From NCBI GenBank assembly GCA_051881775.1, contig JBJEQN010000082.1, positions 1 to 9,685 of the forward strand: 9,685 nucleotides of DNA, read 5' to 3'. Source of the stretch: UMGS363 sp051881775. GTDB taxonomy: Bacteria; Bacillota; Clostridia; Oscillospirales; Ruminococcaceae. The notes beneath the pieces are model-generated. The model was not told the DNA's origin and ran no database searches. It saw only the letters and a program-made list of their open reading frames with translations. Below are positions 1 to 5,798 of this stretch, piece by piece. Made by a program: the position numbers and the translations under genes. Numbering within the stretch: position 1 is the stretch's first letter; the number at the start of each line of letters is the position of its first letter.

Positions 1-9
1 GGTATTTTT

Positions 10-879
10 ATGAAAATAAGAAAAGCTGTCATCACCGCCGCAGGTCTGGGCACAAGAGTTCTTCCGGCTTCAAAGGCTATGCCAAAGGAAATGATACCTA
101 TCGTTGACAAGCCTGCTATACAGTATATTGCGGAAGAATGTGTAAAAGCAGGTATCACCGATATTCTCATCGTGCTTTCAAGGGGCAAGCACGTTGTTGA
201 AGACCACTTTGACCGCTCTCCCGACCTTGAAAAAAAGCTGTACGAAAGCGGCAAGCTGGATACGCTTAACGATATGCTGAACATAGCAAAAATGGCGGAT
301 TTTACCTATGTGCGCCAGCAGGAGCAGCTTGGTCTGGGTCACGCCGTTCTCTGCGCAAAAAATTTTGTGGGAAACGAACCCTTTGCCGTCCTTTACGGAG
401 ACGATGTAATAATCGGCGAGGATCCTGCAGTTGCGCAGCTTTGCCGTGCGTATGAAAAATACGGCAAGGGCGTTGCGGGAATAAAGGAAGTTTCCACTGA
501 GGAAGTGAAAAAGTATTCCTCAATGAAGATAGAACCCTTGGAAAGCGGACTTTTCAGCATCACGGATATGGTAGAAAAGCCCTCCGAAGAGCAGATATAT
601 TCCAACTATTCCATTCTCGGCAGATGTATACTTCCGCCCGACATTTTCGATATTCTTGAAACTATCCCCAACGGCAGGAACAACGAGCTTCAGCTTACGG
701 ACGCAATGAAAGTTCTTGCACGGAAAGACGGAATGATAGGCGTGGATTTCACAGGTAAGCGCTACGATATAGGCAATAAGCTGGGAATACTGAAAGCCGC
801 AATAGATGTGGGACTTTCACGCCCCGAGCTGAAGGACGAGCTTGCCGCATACATAAAGGAAACGGCAGCAAAGCTTTAA
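10..879 (+). CDS. galU: UTP-glucose-1-phosphate uridylyltransferase (GalU)
   Basis: This enzyme makes UDP-glucose from UTP and glucose 1-phosphate in the cytoplasm, feeding glycolipid, teichoic acid, exopolysaccharide and galactose pathways. The 289-residue length is normal for bacterial GalU. The nucleotide-binding loop AAGLGTR is at residues 10-16, followed by PASKAMPKEM with the conserved Lys. GLGHA is at 108-112, YGDD with the metal-binding Asp at 129-132, VEKP at 188-191, GRCILPP at 204-210 and YDIGN at 252-256. The ATG at 10 opens directly onto the MKIRKAVITAAGLG core, so the start is secure, although only nine upstream bases are visible and the promoter lies outside the window. It is convergent with the CheX-like gene and separated from it by about 500 bp of structured non-coding DNA. 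Nothing in the protein looks damaged. Confidence 0.97.
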   Translation: MKIRKAVITAAGLGTRVLPASKAMPKEMIPIVDKPAIQYIAEECVKAGITDILIVLSRGKHVVEDHFDRSPDLEKKLYESGKLDTLNDMLNIAKMADFTYVRQQEQLGLGHAVLCAKNFVGNEPFAVLYGDDVIIGEDPAVAQLCRAYEKYGKGVAGIKEVSTEEVKKYSSMKIEPLESGLFSITDMVEKPSEEQIYSNYSILGRCILPPDIFDILETIPNGRNNELQLTDAMKVLARKDGMIGVDFTGKRYDIGNKLGILKAAIDVGLSRPELKDELAAYIKETAAKL

Positions 880-884
880 ATACA

Positions 885-1009
885 GCCTGCTGACCCGACA
901 GCGAAGCGACATCGGGATTCCAAAGGGACAAGTCCCTTTGGCGAGGGTCAAGGGGCGAGTAGCCCCCTTGTCGCTCTCCGCAGAGAGCGAAATCCCCTAA
1001 AAGCAGGGC
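885..1009. repeat. Cloverleaf-like multi-hairpin intergenic element
   Basis: Four arms can be drawn by eye. GGGATT (914-919) pairs with AATCCC (991-996) and closes a junction. Inside are a perfect 10-bp hairpin (920-929 with 932-941, loop AA), a hairpin CAAGGGGC/GCCCCCTTG (949-956 with 962-970, one bulge), and a perfect 8-bp hairpin (971-978 with 983-990, loop CGCA). An outer stem GCCTGCT (885-891) with AGCAGGGC (1002-1009, one bulge) may extend it. A competing hairpin CCCGA/TCGGG (894-898 with 912-916) shares bases with the closing stem. No long open frame of coding character is present. It begins shortly after the galU stop. It resembles multicopy intergenic repeats of Clostridia, but copy number cannot be judged here, and whether it acts as DNA or RNA is unknown. 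Confidence 0.7.
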
Positions 1010-1051
1010 ATAACGCAAAGCAGTGTAAAAAAAGCAAAGTAAAAGTTACAA

Positions 1052-1136
1052 AGGCGCAATTCACATCAAAAATCGGAGCCAAGAAATGTTTTGTATAACA
1101 TAAAACCTGCGGAACCAATCAATGTGAATTGCGCCT
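1052..1136. repeat. 15-bp perfect inverted repeat with 55-bp spacer
   Basis: AGGCGCAATTCACAT at 1052-1066 is the exact reverse complement of 1122-1136. The spacer holds an imperfect direct repeat (CGGAGCCAAGAAATG at 1074-1088 against CGGAACCAATCAATG at 1110-1124, 12 of 15 identical). Part of the spacer recurs downstream: TATAACAT then AAAACCTG at 1094-1109, and again at 1234-1258 with a longer gap. The terminal arms could mark a small non-autonomous mobile element or a long RNA hairpin. No coding sequence is inside and no clear target-site duplication was seen. Confidence 0.65.
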
Positions 1137-1164
1137 ATTTCTATCCCGTAAAATAAAAGTCTCC

Positions 1165-1207
1165 TCGGATAAAATGTGCGGAGCGGAGCGACGTGCATTT
1201 TATCCGA
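1165..1207. repeat. Long hairpin, 12-bp perfect stem extended by wobble pairs
   Basis: TCGGATAAAATG at 1165-1176 pairs perfectly with 1196-1207. Four further pairs, two of them G-U, carry the stem to 1180/1192, leaving a loop GAGCGGAGCGA. The loop resembles the AGCGAAGCGA sequence at 900-909 in the cloverleaf element, which suggests a shared repeat family. There is no T-tract after either arm, so it is not an ordinary terminator. Confidence 0.6.
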
Positions 1208-1286
1208 CACGGCAAACTATAGCGTTATCCCAGTATAACATTTCACTAACAAAACCTGTTGAACCGCACCAAAAGCGCTGACCCAC

Positions 1287-1305
1287 GGGCGCACACTGTG
1301 CGCCC
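1287..1305. repeat. Short GC-rich palindrome
   Basis: GGGCGCAC (1287-1294) and GTGCGCCC (1298-1305) form a perfect 8-bp stem around ACT, and the sequence continues CTACA. Palindromes of this kind are frequent as dispersed intergenic repeats in many bacteria. No T-run follows, so a terminator role is not supported. Confidence 0.55.
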
Positions 1306-1338
1306 CTACAAAAAAGAACAGCATAATATAATAAAAAC

Positions 1339-1376
1339 AAGGCTGTTACAACGTCAAAACCCGTTGTAACAGCCTT
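1339..1376. terminator. Bidirectional Rho-independent terminator
   Basis: AAGGCTGTTACAACG (1339-1353) pairs perfectly with 1362-1376, a 15-bp stem with an 8-base loop. On the minus strand the stem is followed by TTGTTTTTATT, a good T-tract, just past the end of the CheX-like gene. On the plus strand it is followed by AAATTTTT, so it could also stop transcripts arriving from galU. Its place between two convergent genes fits both roles. Confidence 0.85.
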
Positions 1377-1396
1377 AAATTTTTACGCAAACCTTT

Positions 1397-2278
1397 TTAT
1401 ATGCTGATTATAAAGTTTATCGTCCCGAAAGAGAACTGGAAAGGAACAACATATGCGTTTTCAAGCTCCGAAAGGTTAAGGGTCTGATAGAAGGACTGGG
1501 GCTGGAGCTTTATTTCTCCGCCGCCCTGATTGGAAACGTTGACAGCAAACAGACCGTTGTGAAGATTAAGGAACTCACTGATACACGCCTGAGTGTATTC
1601 ATCGTTTGCAGACAGCTTTTCACCGGAAAATCTTGAAGCGAACTCAATTGCAGCGTCCTCATCTGCGTCAATAACAGCGATCGCCTTTACCGAGCCTTCC
1701 ATTTTCTGACCGATACAGTCATGGCAAAGCTTGTCGCTCACATACTCAGCGTCCAAAGGAGTAAAATCATCGCCTATGAAACGCACAAGATTCTTGAACA
1801 GAAGAGTAATATAACCTGTAAGATATGTAACGTTGCTGTCATCTCTGAATTTATAGAAACGCCTTACCAGTTTGTTGGCGCTGTTTTCTTCGGGATCATA
1901 GAAATCGGCGTCGGAAATACCGTTCTCTGCCTTATAGGAAGCGAGAGCCTGCTCAAACTGTGTATTCGTCATATAGCCGCTGTCTACAAGCGCCTGACCG
2001 AGAAGAAGATGTCCGCTTGGCTGGGTCTTGAAAAGCTCTTCGATCTGCTCTCTTGTGGCATAGCCCATATCGACCATAATATCGCCGATACGCTTGTCGA
2101 CCTTCTGCTGTTCCGCATGGACCTTATCCACCTGCGCCGCTGTCATGATGCCTGCATTTATTGCAAGAACGCCCAGCTTCAGACGGGTATCCTTCTGCTT
2201 TGCCAATGCGTCGGCAAGGCATTCCGGGGAAACAAGACCCTTGTTCAGAAGATAATTTCCGAAAAACTGCGTAAACAT
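1397..2278 (-). CDS. MshEN-like repeats fused to CheX/CheC-like phosphatase domain
   Basis: This 293-residue soluble protein shows two parts. Residues 1-115 contain repeats of the GspE/MshEN N-terminal type, for example GNYLLNKGLVSPECLADALA (7-26) followed by KLGVLAINAGIMT, then RIGDIMVDMGYATREQIEEL and LLGQALVDSGYMTNTQFEQA. Known MshEN domains bind cyclic di-GMP. Residues about 145-293 fit the CheC/CheX/FliY fold, with the ExxN phosphatase signature at E235/N238 (SEFLNLHNG) and a terminal VVPFQFSFGTINFII strand pair. CheX proteins dephosphorylate CheY-P, and here a CheY-like gene lies directly upstream. The ATG at 2278 is preceded by a strong AAGGAGGAG site that overlaps the stop of the receiver gene, so translation is probably coupled. 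Domain assignments are by eye; the CheX part is more secure than the cyclic di-GMP binding. Confidence 0.8.
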   Translation of the reverse strand: MFTQFFGNYLLNKGLVSPECLADALAKQKDTRLKLGVLAINAGIMTAAQVDKVHAEQQKVDKRIGDIMVDMGYATREQIEELFKTQPSGHLLLGQALVDSGYMTNTQFEQALASYKAENGISDADFYDPEENSANKLVRRFYKFRDDSNVTYLTGYITLLFKNLVRFIGDDFTPLDAEYVSDKLCHDCIGQKMEGSVKAIAVIDADEDAAIEFASRFSGEKLSANDEYTQACISEFLNLHNGLFAVNVSNQGGGEIKLQPQSFYQTLNLSELENAYVVPFQFSFGTINFIISI

Positions 2279-2291
2279 AGCAAACTCCTCC

Positions 2292-2660
2292 TTATCCCTT
2301 TATTTTATCCAGTATCTTGCCTACGCTCTCTTCCGTAAGAGGTTTCTGGATAAAGTCATATGCACCGTTTTCAATAGCTTCTTTAAGATTGCCCTGAGTT
2401 CCCACCGAGGAAGCCATAACGACCTTTGCGGCAGGATTAAGGGAAACAATATCCTTTAAAGCGTCAACTCCGCTTTTTTCAGGCATAACAATATCCATAA
2501 AAACAATATCGGGCATAAATCCGGCGTATTTATCCACCGCCTGAATGCCGTCGGAAGCCTCTTCAACATTTGTGATACCGAAGCTGCCGAGAATTTTAGA
2601 CATCTGCTTTCTTACAAGAACAGAATCGTCACAGACAAGAACCTTAAGATTTTCAAACAC
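2292..2660 (-). CDS. CheY-like single-domain response regulator
   Basis: This is a stand-alone receiver domain of 122 residues with no output domain. Acidic pocket residues are D11 and D12 (VLVCDDS), the phosphoacceptor is D56 (DIVFMDIVMPEKSG), the switch Ser is S84 (VMASSVG) and the conserved Lys is K106 (FIQKP). It resembles CheY of Firmicutes and Thermotoga more than transcriptional regulators. An upstream in-frame GTG at 2669 would add three residues but lies at the end of the AAGGGG ribosome site (2674-2669). The GTG at 2660 has an 8-base spacing to it and is the better start. It is the first gene of a two-gene operon with the CheX-like protein 13 bases downstream. Its likely partners are that phosphatase and an Hpt or kinase. 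Confidence 0.92.
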   Translation of the reverse strand: MFENLKVLVCDDSVLVRKQMSKILGSFGITNVEEASDGIQAVDKYAGFMPDIVFMDIVMPEKSGVDALKDIVSLNPAAKVVMASSVGTQGNLKEAIENGAYDFIQKPLTEESVGKILDKIKG

Positions 2661-2755
2661 AACAAACACCCCTTGAAAAATAACAGAAAAATATAAACTG
2701 TATAAATTACTAAAAATTTTATTGTGATAAAACGCTCTTTCGTCAATTTTATTAC

Positions 2756-2784
2756 ATTATACCACCGATACCAAATTTTTTCAA
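2756..2784 (-). promoter_or_regulatory. Sigma-A promoter for the receiver/CheX-like operon
   Basis: On the minus strand, TTGAAA (2784-2779) is followed after exactly 17 bases by a perfect TATAAT (2761-2756). The expected transcription start near 2749 gives a leader of about 90 bases before the GTG at 2660. Confidence 0.75.
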
Positions 2785-2790
2785 TAGGTG

Positions 2791-2812
2791 TCACACATAT
2801 TTCACACATATT
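2791..2812. repeat. Two perfect 11-bp tandem repeats upstream of the promoter
   Basis: TCACACATATT occurs twice head to tail (2791-2801 and 2802-2812). The block lies six bases upstream of the -35 of the receiver promoter, around -42 to -63 from the predicted start. An 11-bp period is one helical turn and is typical of tandem binding by OmpR/PhoB-type regulators, so an operator role is plausible but unproven. Confidence 0.5.
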
Positions 2813-2878
2813 TTACTGTCATTAAATACAATTCTCGGCTATTGTAAGACACTTGGTTTATACAATTTCAACATATAT

Positions 2879-2921
2879 GGCAAAATTTAAAAAATTTTAT
2901 ACTTTATTTAAGCATTTTGCC
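2879..2921. repeat. Inverted repeat flanking AT-rich tract next to the hpt promoter
   Basis: GGCAAAAT (2879-2886) and ATTTTGCC (2914-2921) are perfect inverted repeats around a very AT-rich 27-bp centre. The right arm ends two bases before the hpt -35 box. It could be an operator or an UP-element-like tract. Chance occurrence in AT-rich DNA cannot be excluded. Confidence 0.35.
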
Positions 2922-2923
2922 GA

Positions 2924-2952
2924 TTGACAGAGTGTAAATATTAATATATAAT
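2924..2952 (+). promoter_or_regulatory. Perfect-consensus sigma-A promoter for hpt
   Basis: TTGACA (2924-2929), a 17-base spacer and TATAAT (2947-2952) match the consensus at every position. Transcription should start near 2959, giving a leader of about 35 bases before the ATG at 2994. Confidence 0.88.
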
Positions 2953-2993
2953 TAACAACAGAATAACATTCCAAAAACGAAAGGGTTGATCTT

Positions 2994-3368
2994 ATGCGTT
3001 CGGAGTACTCCGAGCTTTTCAGCGCTCTTCAAAAACTGAACGTTGATGTAAGCGGCACTGTGGAGCGTTTTGTGGGAAACGACGACATATATGTACAGTT
3101 TCTCAACGAATTTTCAGAAACAGACCGTTTTCCTGACATATACAAGGCTCTTGACAGCCGTGATACGGATAAGCTTATCATGCACGTTCACAAGCTGAAG
3201 GGCGTTGCCGGAAATCTTGGAATGAAAGACATATATAACGCCGCAGAAGAGGTCATAAAGCAGCTAAAGGGCGGTTCTTACGAGGAAGTTGACCAAAAGC
3301 TCCGTGCCATAGAATCAGGGGTCTCGGAAATTTCCCGTGCAATAAAGGAAAACAAACCGAATATATAA
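2994..3368 (+). CDS. Stand-alone Hpt (histidine phosphotransfer) protein
   Basis: This 124-residue protein is a single Hpt four-helix-bundle domain that passes phosphate between receiver domains in a phosphorelay. The phosphoacceptor is H66 in HKLKGVAGNLG (66-76), which fits the HxLKGxxxxxG consensus; H64 just before it is not in the consensus position. There is no kinase, membrane or DNA-binding segment. The ATG is preceded by AAAGGG with an 8-base gap. It is monocistronic, has its own perfect promoter, is divergent from the receiver/CheX-like operon and is followed by terminator hairpins. Likely partners are the receiver domains of the hybrid kinase and the CheY-like protein in this window, but this is inferred only from proximity. 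Confidence 0.93.
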   Translation: MRSEYSELFSALQKLNVDVSGTVERFVGNDDIYVQFLNEFSETDRFPDIYKALDSRDTDKLIMHVHKLKGVAGNLGMKDIYNAAEEVIKQLKGGSYEEVDQKLRAIESGVSEISRAIKENKPNI

Positions 3369-3370
3369 TA

Positions 3371-3413
3371 ATACTAATAACCATTTAACCTATGGATAAA
3401 TGGTTATTAGTAT
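3371..3413. terminator. AT-rich 17-bp perfect hairpin after hpt
   Basis: ATACTAATAACCATTTA (3371-3387) pairs exactly with 3397-3413 around a 9-base loop. It starts two bases after the hpt stop. There is no clean T-run on the plus strand. On the minus strand the stem is followed by TATTATTATATATT, so it may terminate the FapA-family transcript, or it may stabilise the 3' end of hpt mRNA. Confidence 0.55.
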
Positions 3414-3416
3414 AAC

Positions 3417-3456
3417 GTGCCGCAAGCGGAAAACCTGACCGCCTGCGGCACTTTTT
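3417..3456 (+). terminator. Rho-independent terminator of hpt
   Basis: GTGCCGCA (3417-3424) pairs with TGCGGCAC (3444-3451). After a one-base mismatch the stem continues with GCGG (3426-3429) and CCGC (3439-3442). TTTTT follows at 3452-3456, a classical intrinsic terminator. Confidence 0.85.
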
Positions 3457-3467
3457 ATGGTCTGTTA

Positions 3468-4853
3468 TCAAAGGGGAGAAACAGTGATCATACCGTCCTT
3501 ATCCAGCTTTATCAGGCTGCGGACATACTCGTCCTCCACCTTGAATGTTACATCGTTGATAGTGATCCTTGTTCCGGGGTAGATATATCCCCTGCAGCCT
3601 ACGGAAAGCATCTGCTTGGCTTCGAGAGAAATATTTATCTCCTCTATCCTCTTTTGAGCATTTTTTACGTCAACGCTGTAAAGTATCTTCTGTCTTGCCG
3701 CATTTCCAAGTATCTTTTCCTTGTCCTCGGGCAGACGGTGAAGCTCCTTTTTCTTTTCCGTAAGGAAATTAACGATAAGCGTAAGCTCGTTCATACTCTT
3801 TTGCAGAGAAGCTATCTTCGCTTCAAGCTCGCCCTTTTCCTTGGCAAGAATAGCGTTGTCGCCCAAGGTTATATCCGTGGGAGTATAGTTTTTCGAACCG
3901 ATGTTAGCCGCTTCGATGCTGTTGAGGATAGTGTATCTTCCGCCGATGATACTTCCGTTAGAGCCCTTTGTTACAAGAGTTCCGCCGCAGTAAACGTCGC
4001 AGATGATATAATTCTGGGAAGAAACGTCGCCGTCGCACTTTATTGTACATCTTTCACAGAACTGTGCAGAAAGTGAGCTGTGTGAGGTTATCTTCGAGTT
4101 TATGCAGCCCTTTTTTATTATGATATTGCCGCCTGCTTCAAGAGTAGCTCCGTTTACTTCGCCGTTAACGGTAATATTTGCATTTGACGACACCTTGAAG
4201 CCCTCGCACACGCTGCCTTTTATGATAACATCGCCGATAAAGTCGATATTTCCCACGGAAGCGTCAACATCTCCGCTTATGGTAACAACGGTCTCAACGC
4301 AGAATGCACCGTTTTTGAACACAAGATGACCGTCAGCCGACGCTACTATCTGAGTTCCTTCATCATTCAGCTTCGTATTAACTCCGATAGTATAGGAAGC
4401 CTTTTTTCCTACGATCTGACGCATAGGCGCACCTCTTACGTCTGTTCCGGGCTTGCCCTCAGTAGGAAGCTTTATATCTGCAATAACATTTCCTGTGTAA
4501 ACCGTTTTTATAAGTCCAAGGTCCTTATAATTCACAAAGCCGAATTCATCCTCTACGGGAGCGGCTTCTGCGGTTTTGGAATATCTGTATGTTATATCTC
4601 CGTTTTCTCCGTCTACAGGCGGTTCAGCTACAGCGACACACAGCTTCTGCTCATATCTTTGTTCTTCGACAATGGAATCGATTATCTCGTCTCTTATGCC
4701 GAACTTAACGTTATAAAGTCCGAGATTGGACATTATCATTTCCTTTGTAACCGGAGCTCCGCCATTTTCGGGGGGAGTTACATATACAAAGGCCTCTGTA
4801 TTATTAGGGGAAACGGTGACGGTAATATTGCTGTCTTTTCTTTCTCCTGCCAT
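3468..4853 (-). CDS. FapA/DUF342 family protein
   Basis: This cytoplasmic protein of 461 residues belongs to the FapA (DUF342) family. The family hallmark near residue 130 is present as LPTEGKPGTDVRG. It is followed by a long beta-solenoid region (about 150-335) of Gly- and Val/Ile-rich strands such as GDVIIKGSV and GGNIIIKKG, a coiled-coil stretch (about 336-410), and a closing strand segment YIYPGTRITINDVTF. Family members are often found near flagellar or chemotaxis genes, but their biochemical role is unclear. Two in-frame ATGs exist. The one at 4859 sits only 2 bases from AAGGAG (4867-4862), whereas the one at 4853 has the usual 8-base gap and is chosen. It is the last gene of a probable three-gene operon, 35 bases after the epimerase-like gene, with no terminator between them. 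Confidence 0.9.
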   Translation of the reverse strand: MAGERKDSNITVTVSPNNTEAFVYVTPPENGGAPVTKEMIMSNLGLYNVKFGIRDEIIDSIVEEQRYEQKLCVAVAEPPVDGENGDITYRYSKTAEAAPVEDEFGFVNYKDLGLIKTVYTGNVIADIKLPTEGKPGTDVRGAPMRQIVGKKASYTIGVNTKLNDEGTQIVASADGHLVFKNGAFCVETVVTISGDVDASVGNIDFIGDVIIKGSVCEGFKVSSNANITVNGEVNGATLEAGGNIIIKKGCINSKITSHSSLSAQFCERCTIKCDGDVSSQNYIICDVYCGGTLVTKGSNGSIIGGRYTILNSIEAANIGSKNYTPTDITLGDNAILAKEKGELEAKIASLQKSMNELTLIVNFLTEKKKELHRLPEDKEKILGNAARQKILYSVDVKNAQKRIEEINISLEAKQMLSVGCRGYIYPGTRITINDVTFKVEDEYVRSLIKLDKDGMITVSPL

Positions 4854-4888
4854 GTTCATCGCTCCTTTTTATGTATATTTTCACGCTT

Positions 4889-5764
4889 TCAGCCTATCTC
4901 AACGGTAAAGGAAAAAGCGTATTTTTCTCCCGGCGCAAGCTTTATTGCATCGGGCATTTCGGTAAGCTCCTCCGTTCCCTCGCAGTAAACGGGAACGCTG
5001 CTCCAAGGTTCAAGGCAGACAAACCTTGCCGCCTCTGTCCTGTCCTTATCCTCAAACCAGGACGACCACACGGCTATGCAGCCCTTGTTGTCAAAATGCA
5101 GCTTTACCTTATGATCCCTTGAATTGCTTACAAGAGCCACCCATGAGGATTCCGGACGGTTCTTCAAAAACACATCTCTTTCAAACAAGCCGTGGGAAAG
5201 GGCTACCTTGTTTCCGCCGGCAAGGATAACCTCTCCGGGGCAGCCTTCCGTATCACGGACAATATTCTCGTTTTTCTCGTAAACAACGGTATGATCGGAG
5301 AATTTCTCCTGAGCGTCAACGGGGCATCTGAATGCAGGATGTCCGCCGATGAAGAAATACATATCCTTGTCGTCCTTGTTTTCTGCGGTGTATGTTACTC
5401 TCAGCTTGTTGCCGTCGAGGGTATAGTTAACGTAAAGACCGAACTTATAGGGATATATCTTCAGCGTTTCCTCGCTGTATCCAAGGTAGAACTCCGCAGA
5501 ACTGCCCTTGCTGAAAAGCAGCTCGAACTCGCTGTCTCTTGCAAAGCCGTGGTTGGCAAGGGAATATTCCTTTCCGTTCACGGTATATTTCTTTGAAGCG
5601 GTGTTACAGATAAAGGGGAACAGAACGGGGGCATAGCGCTTCCACACCTTTTCGTCCGCCTGCCAAAGATATTCGGTATCGTTATAGTCTTTTACGGAAT
5701 GAAGCTCGGCTCCGAAAGAATCTATTTTTACCTTTAAGATGTCGGATGAGATCTCTGTCTGCAT
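4889..5764 (-). CDS. Aldose 1-epimerase family protein (LacX-like)
   Basis: This 291-residue protein has the galactose-mutarotase fold and belongs to the LacX-like branch. Recognisable segments are GAELHSVKD (18-26), EYLWQADEKVWKRYAPVLFPF (residues 31-51), HGFARD (72-77), GGHPAFRCP (140-148) and CLEPWSS (250-256). H72, H142 and E252 correspond to the two catalytic His and the Glu base of mutarotases, so it is probably active in interconverting alpha and beta anomers of a hexose or sugar phosphate; the substrate is unknown. The ATG has AAAGGAA upstream with a 9-base gap. It lies 34 bases after the GH25 gene and 35 bases before the FapA-family gene in the same direction, so the three are likely co-transcribed. 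No secretion signal is seen, so it should be cytoplasmic. Confidence 0.9.
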   Translation of the reverse strand: MQTEISSDILKVKIDSFGAELHSVKDYNDTEYLWQADEKVWKRYAPVLFPFICNTASKKYTVNGKEYSLANHGFARDSEFELLFSKGSSAEFYLGYSEETLKIYPYKFGLYVNYTLDGNKLRVTYTAENKDDKDMYFFIGGHPAFRCPVDAQEKFSDHTVVYEKNENIVRDTEGCPGEVILAGGNKVALSHGLFERDVFLKNRPESSWVALVSNSRDHKVKLHFDNKGCIAVWSSWFEDKDRTEAARFVCLEPWSSVPVYCEGTEELTEMPDAIKLAPGEKYAFSFTVEIG

Positions 5765-5798
5765 AATATATCATTCCTTTCTGAAATTCTGAAAAATT

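Noticed and set aside
914..996. A tRNA gene, suggested by the cloverleaf shape
   Set aside because: There is no 7-bp acceptor stem, anticodon loop of seven, TTCGA T-loop or CCA end; the arm sizes are wrong.
749..1018. Minus-strand open frame of 89 codons
   Set aside because: It spans the galU 3' end and the cloverleaf element. The low-stop composition comes from the hairpins; no start context or motif supports it.
1721..2338. Plus-strand open frame of 205 codons
   Set aside because: It is antisense to the CheX-like gene and the end of the receiver gene and has no family features.
2612..2809. Minus-strand open frame of 65 codons with hydrophobic stretch
   Set aside because: It overlaps the receiver promoter and the receiver start in another frame; its hydrophobicity reflects AT-rich DNA.
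2791..2812. CRISPR-like repeat
   Set aside because: Only two 11-bp units occur, head to tail with no spacer, and no cas gene is present.
3417..4076. Plus-strand open frame of 219 codons
   Set aside because: It starts inside the hpt terminator and is antisense to the FapA-family gene.
4326..4988. Plus-strand open frame of 220 codons
   Set aside because: It runs antisense through the FapA-family gene and into the epimerase gene, with no recognisable motif.
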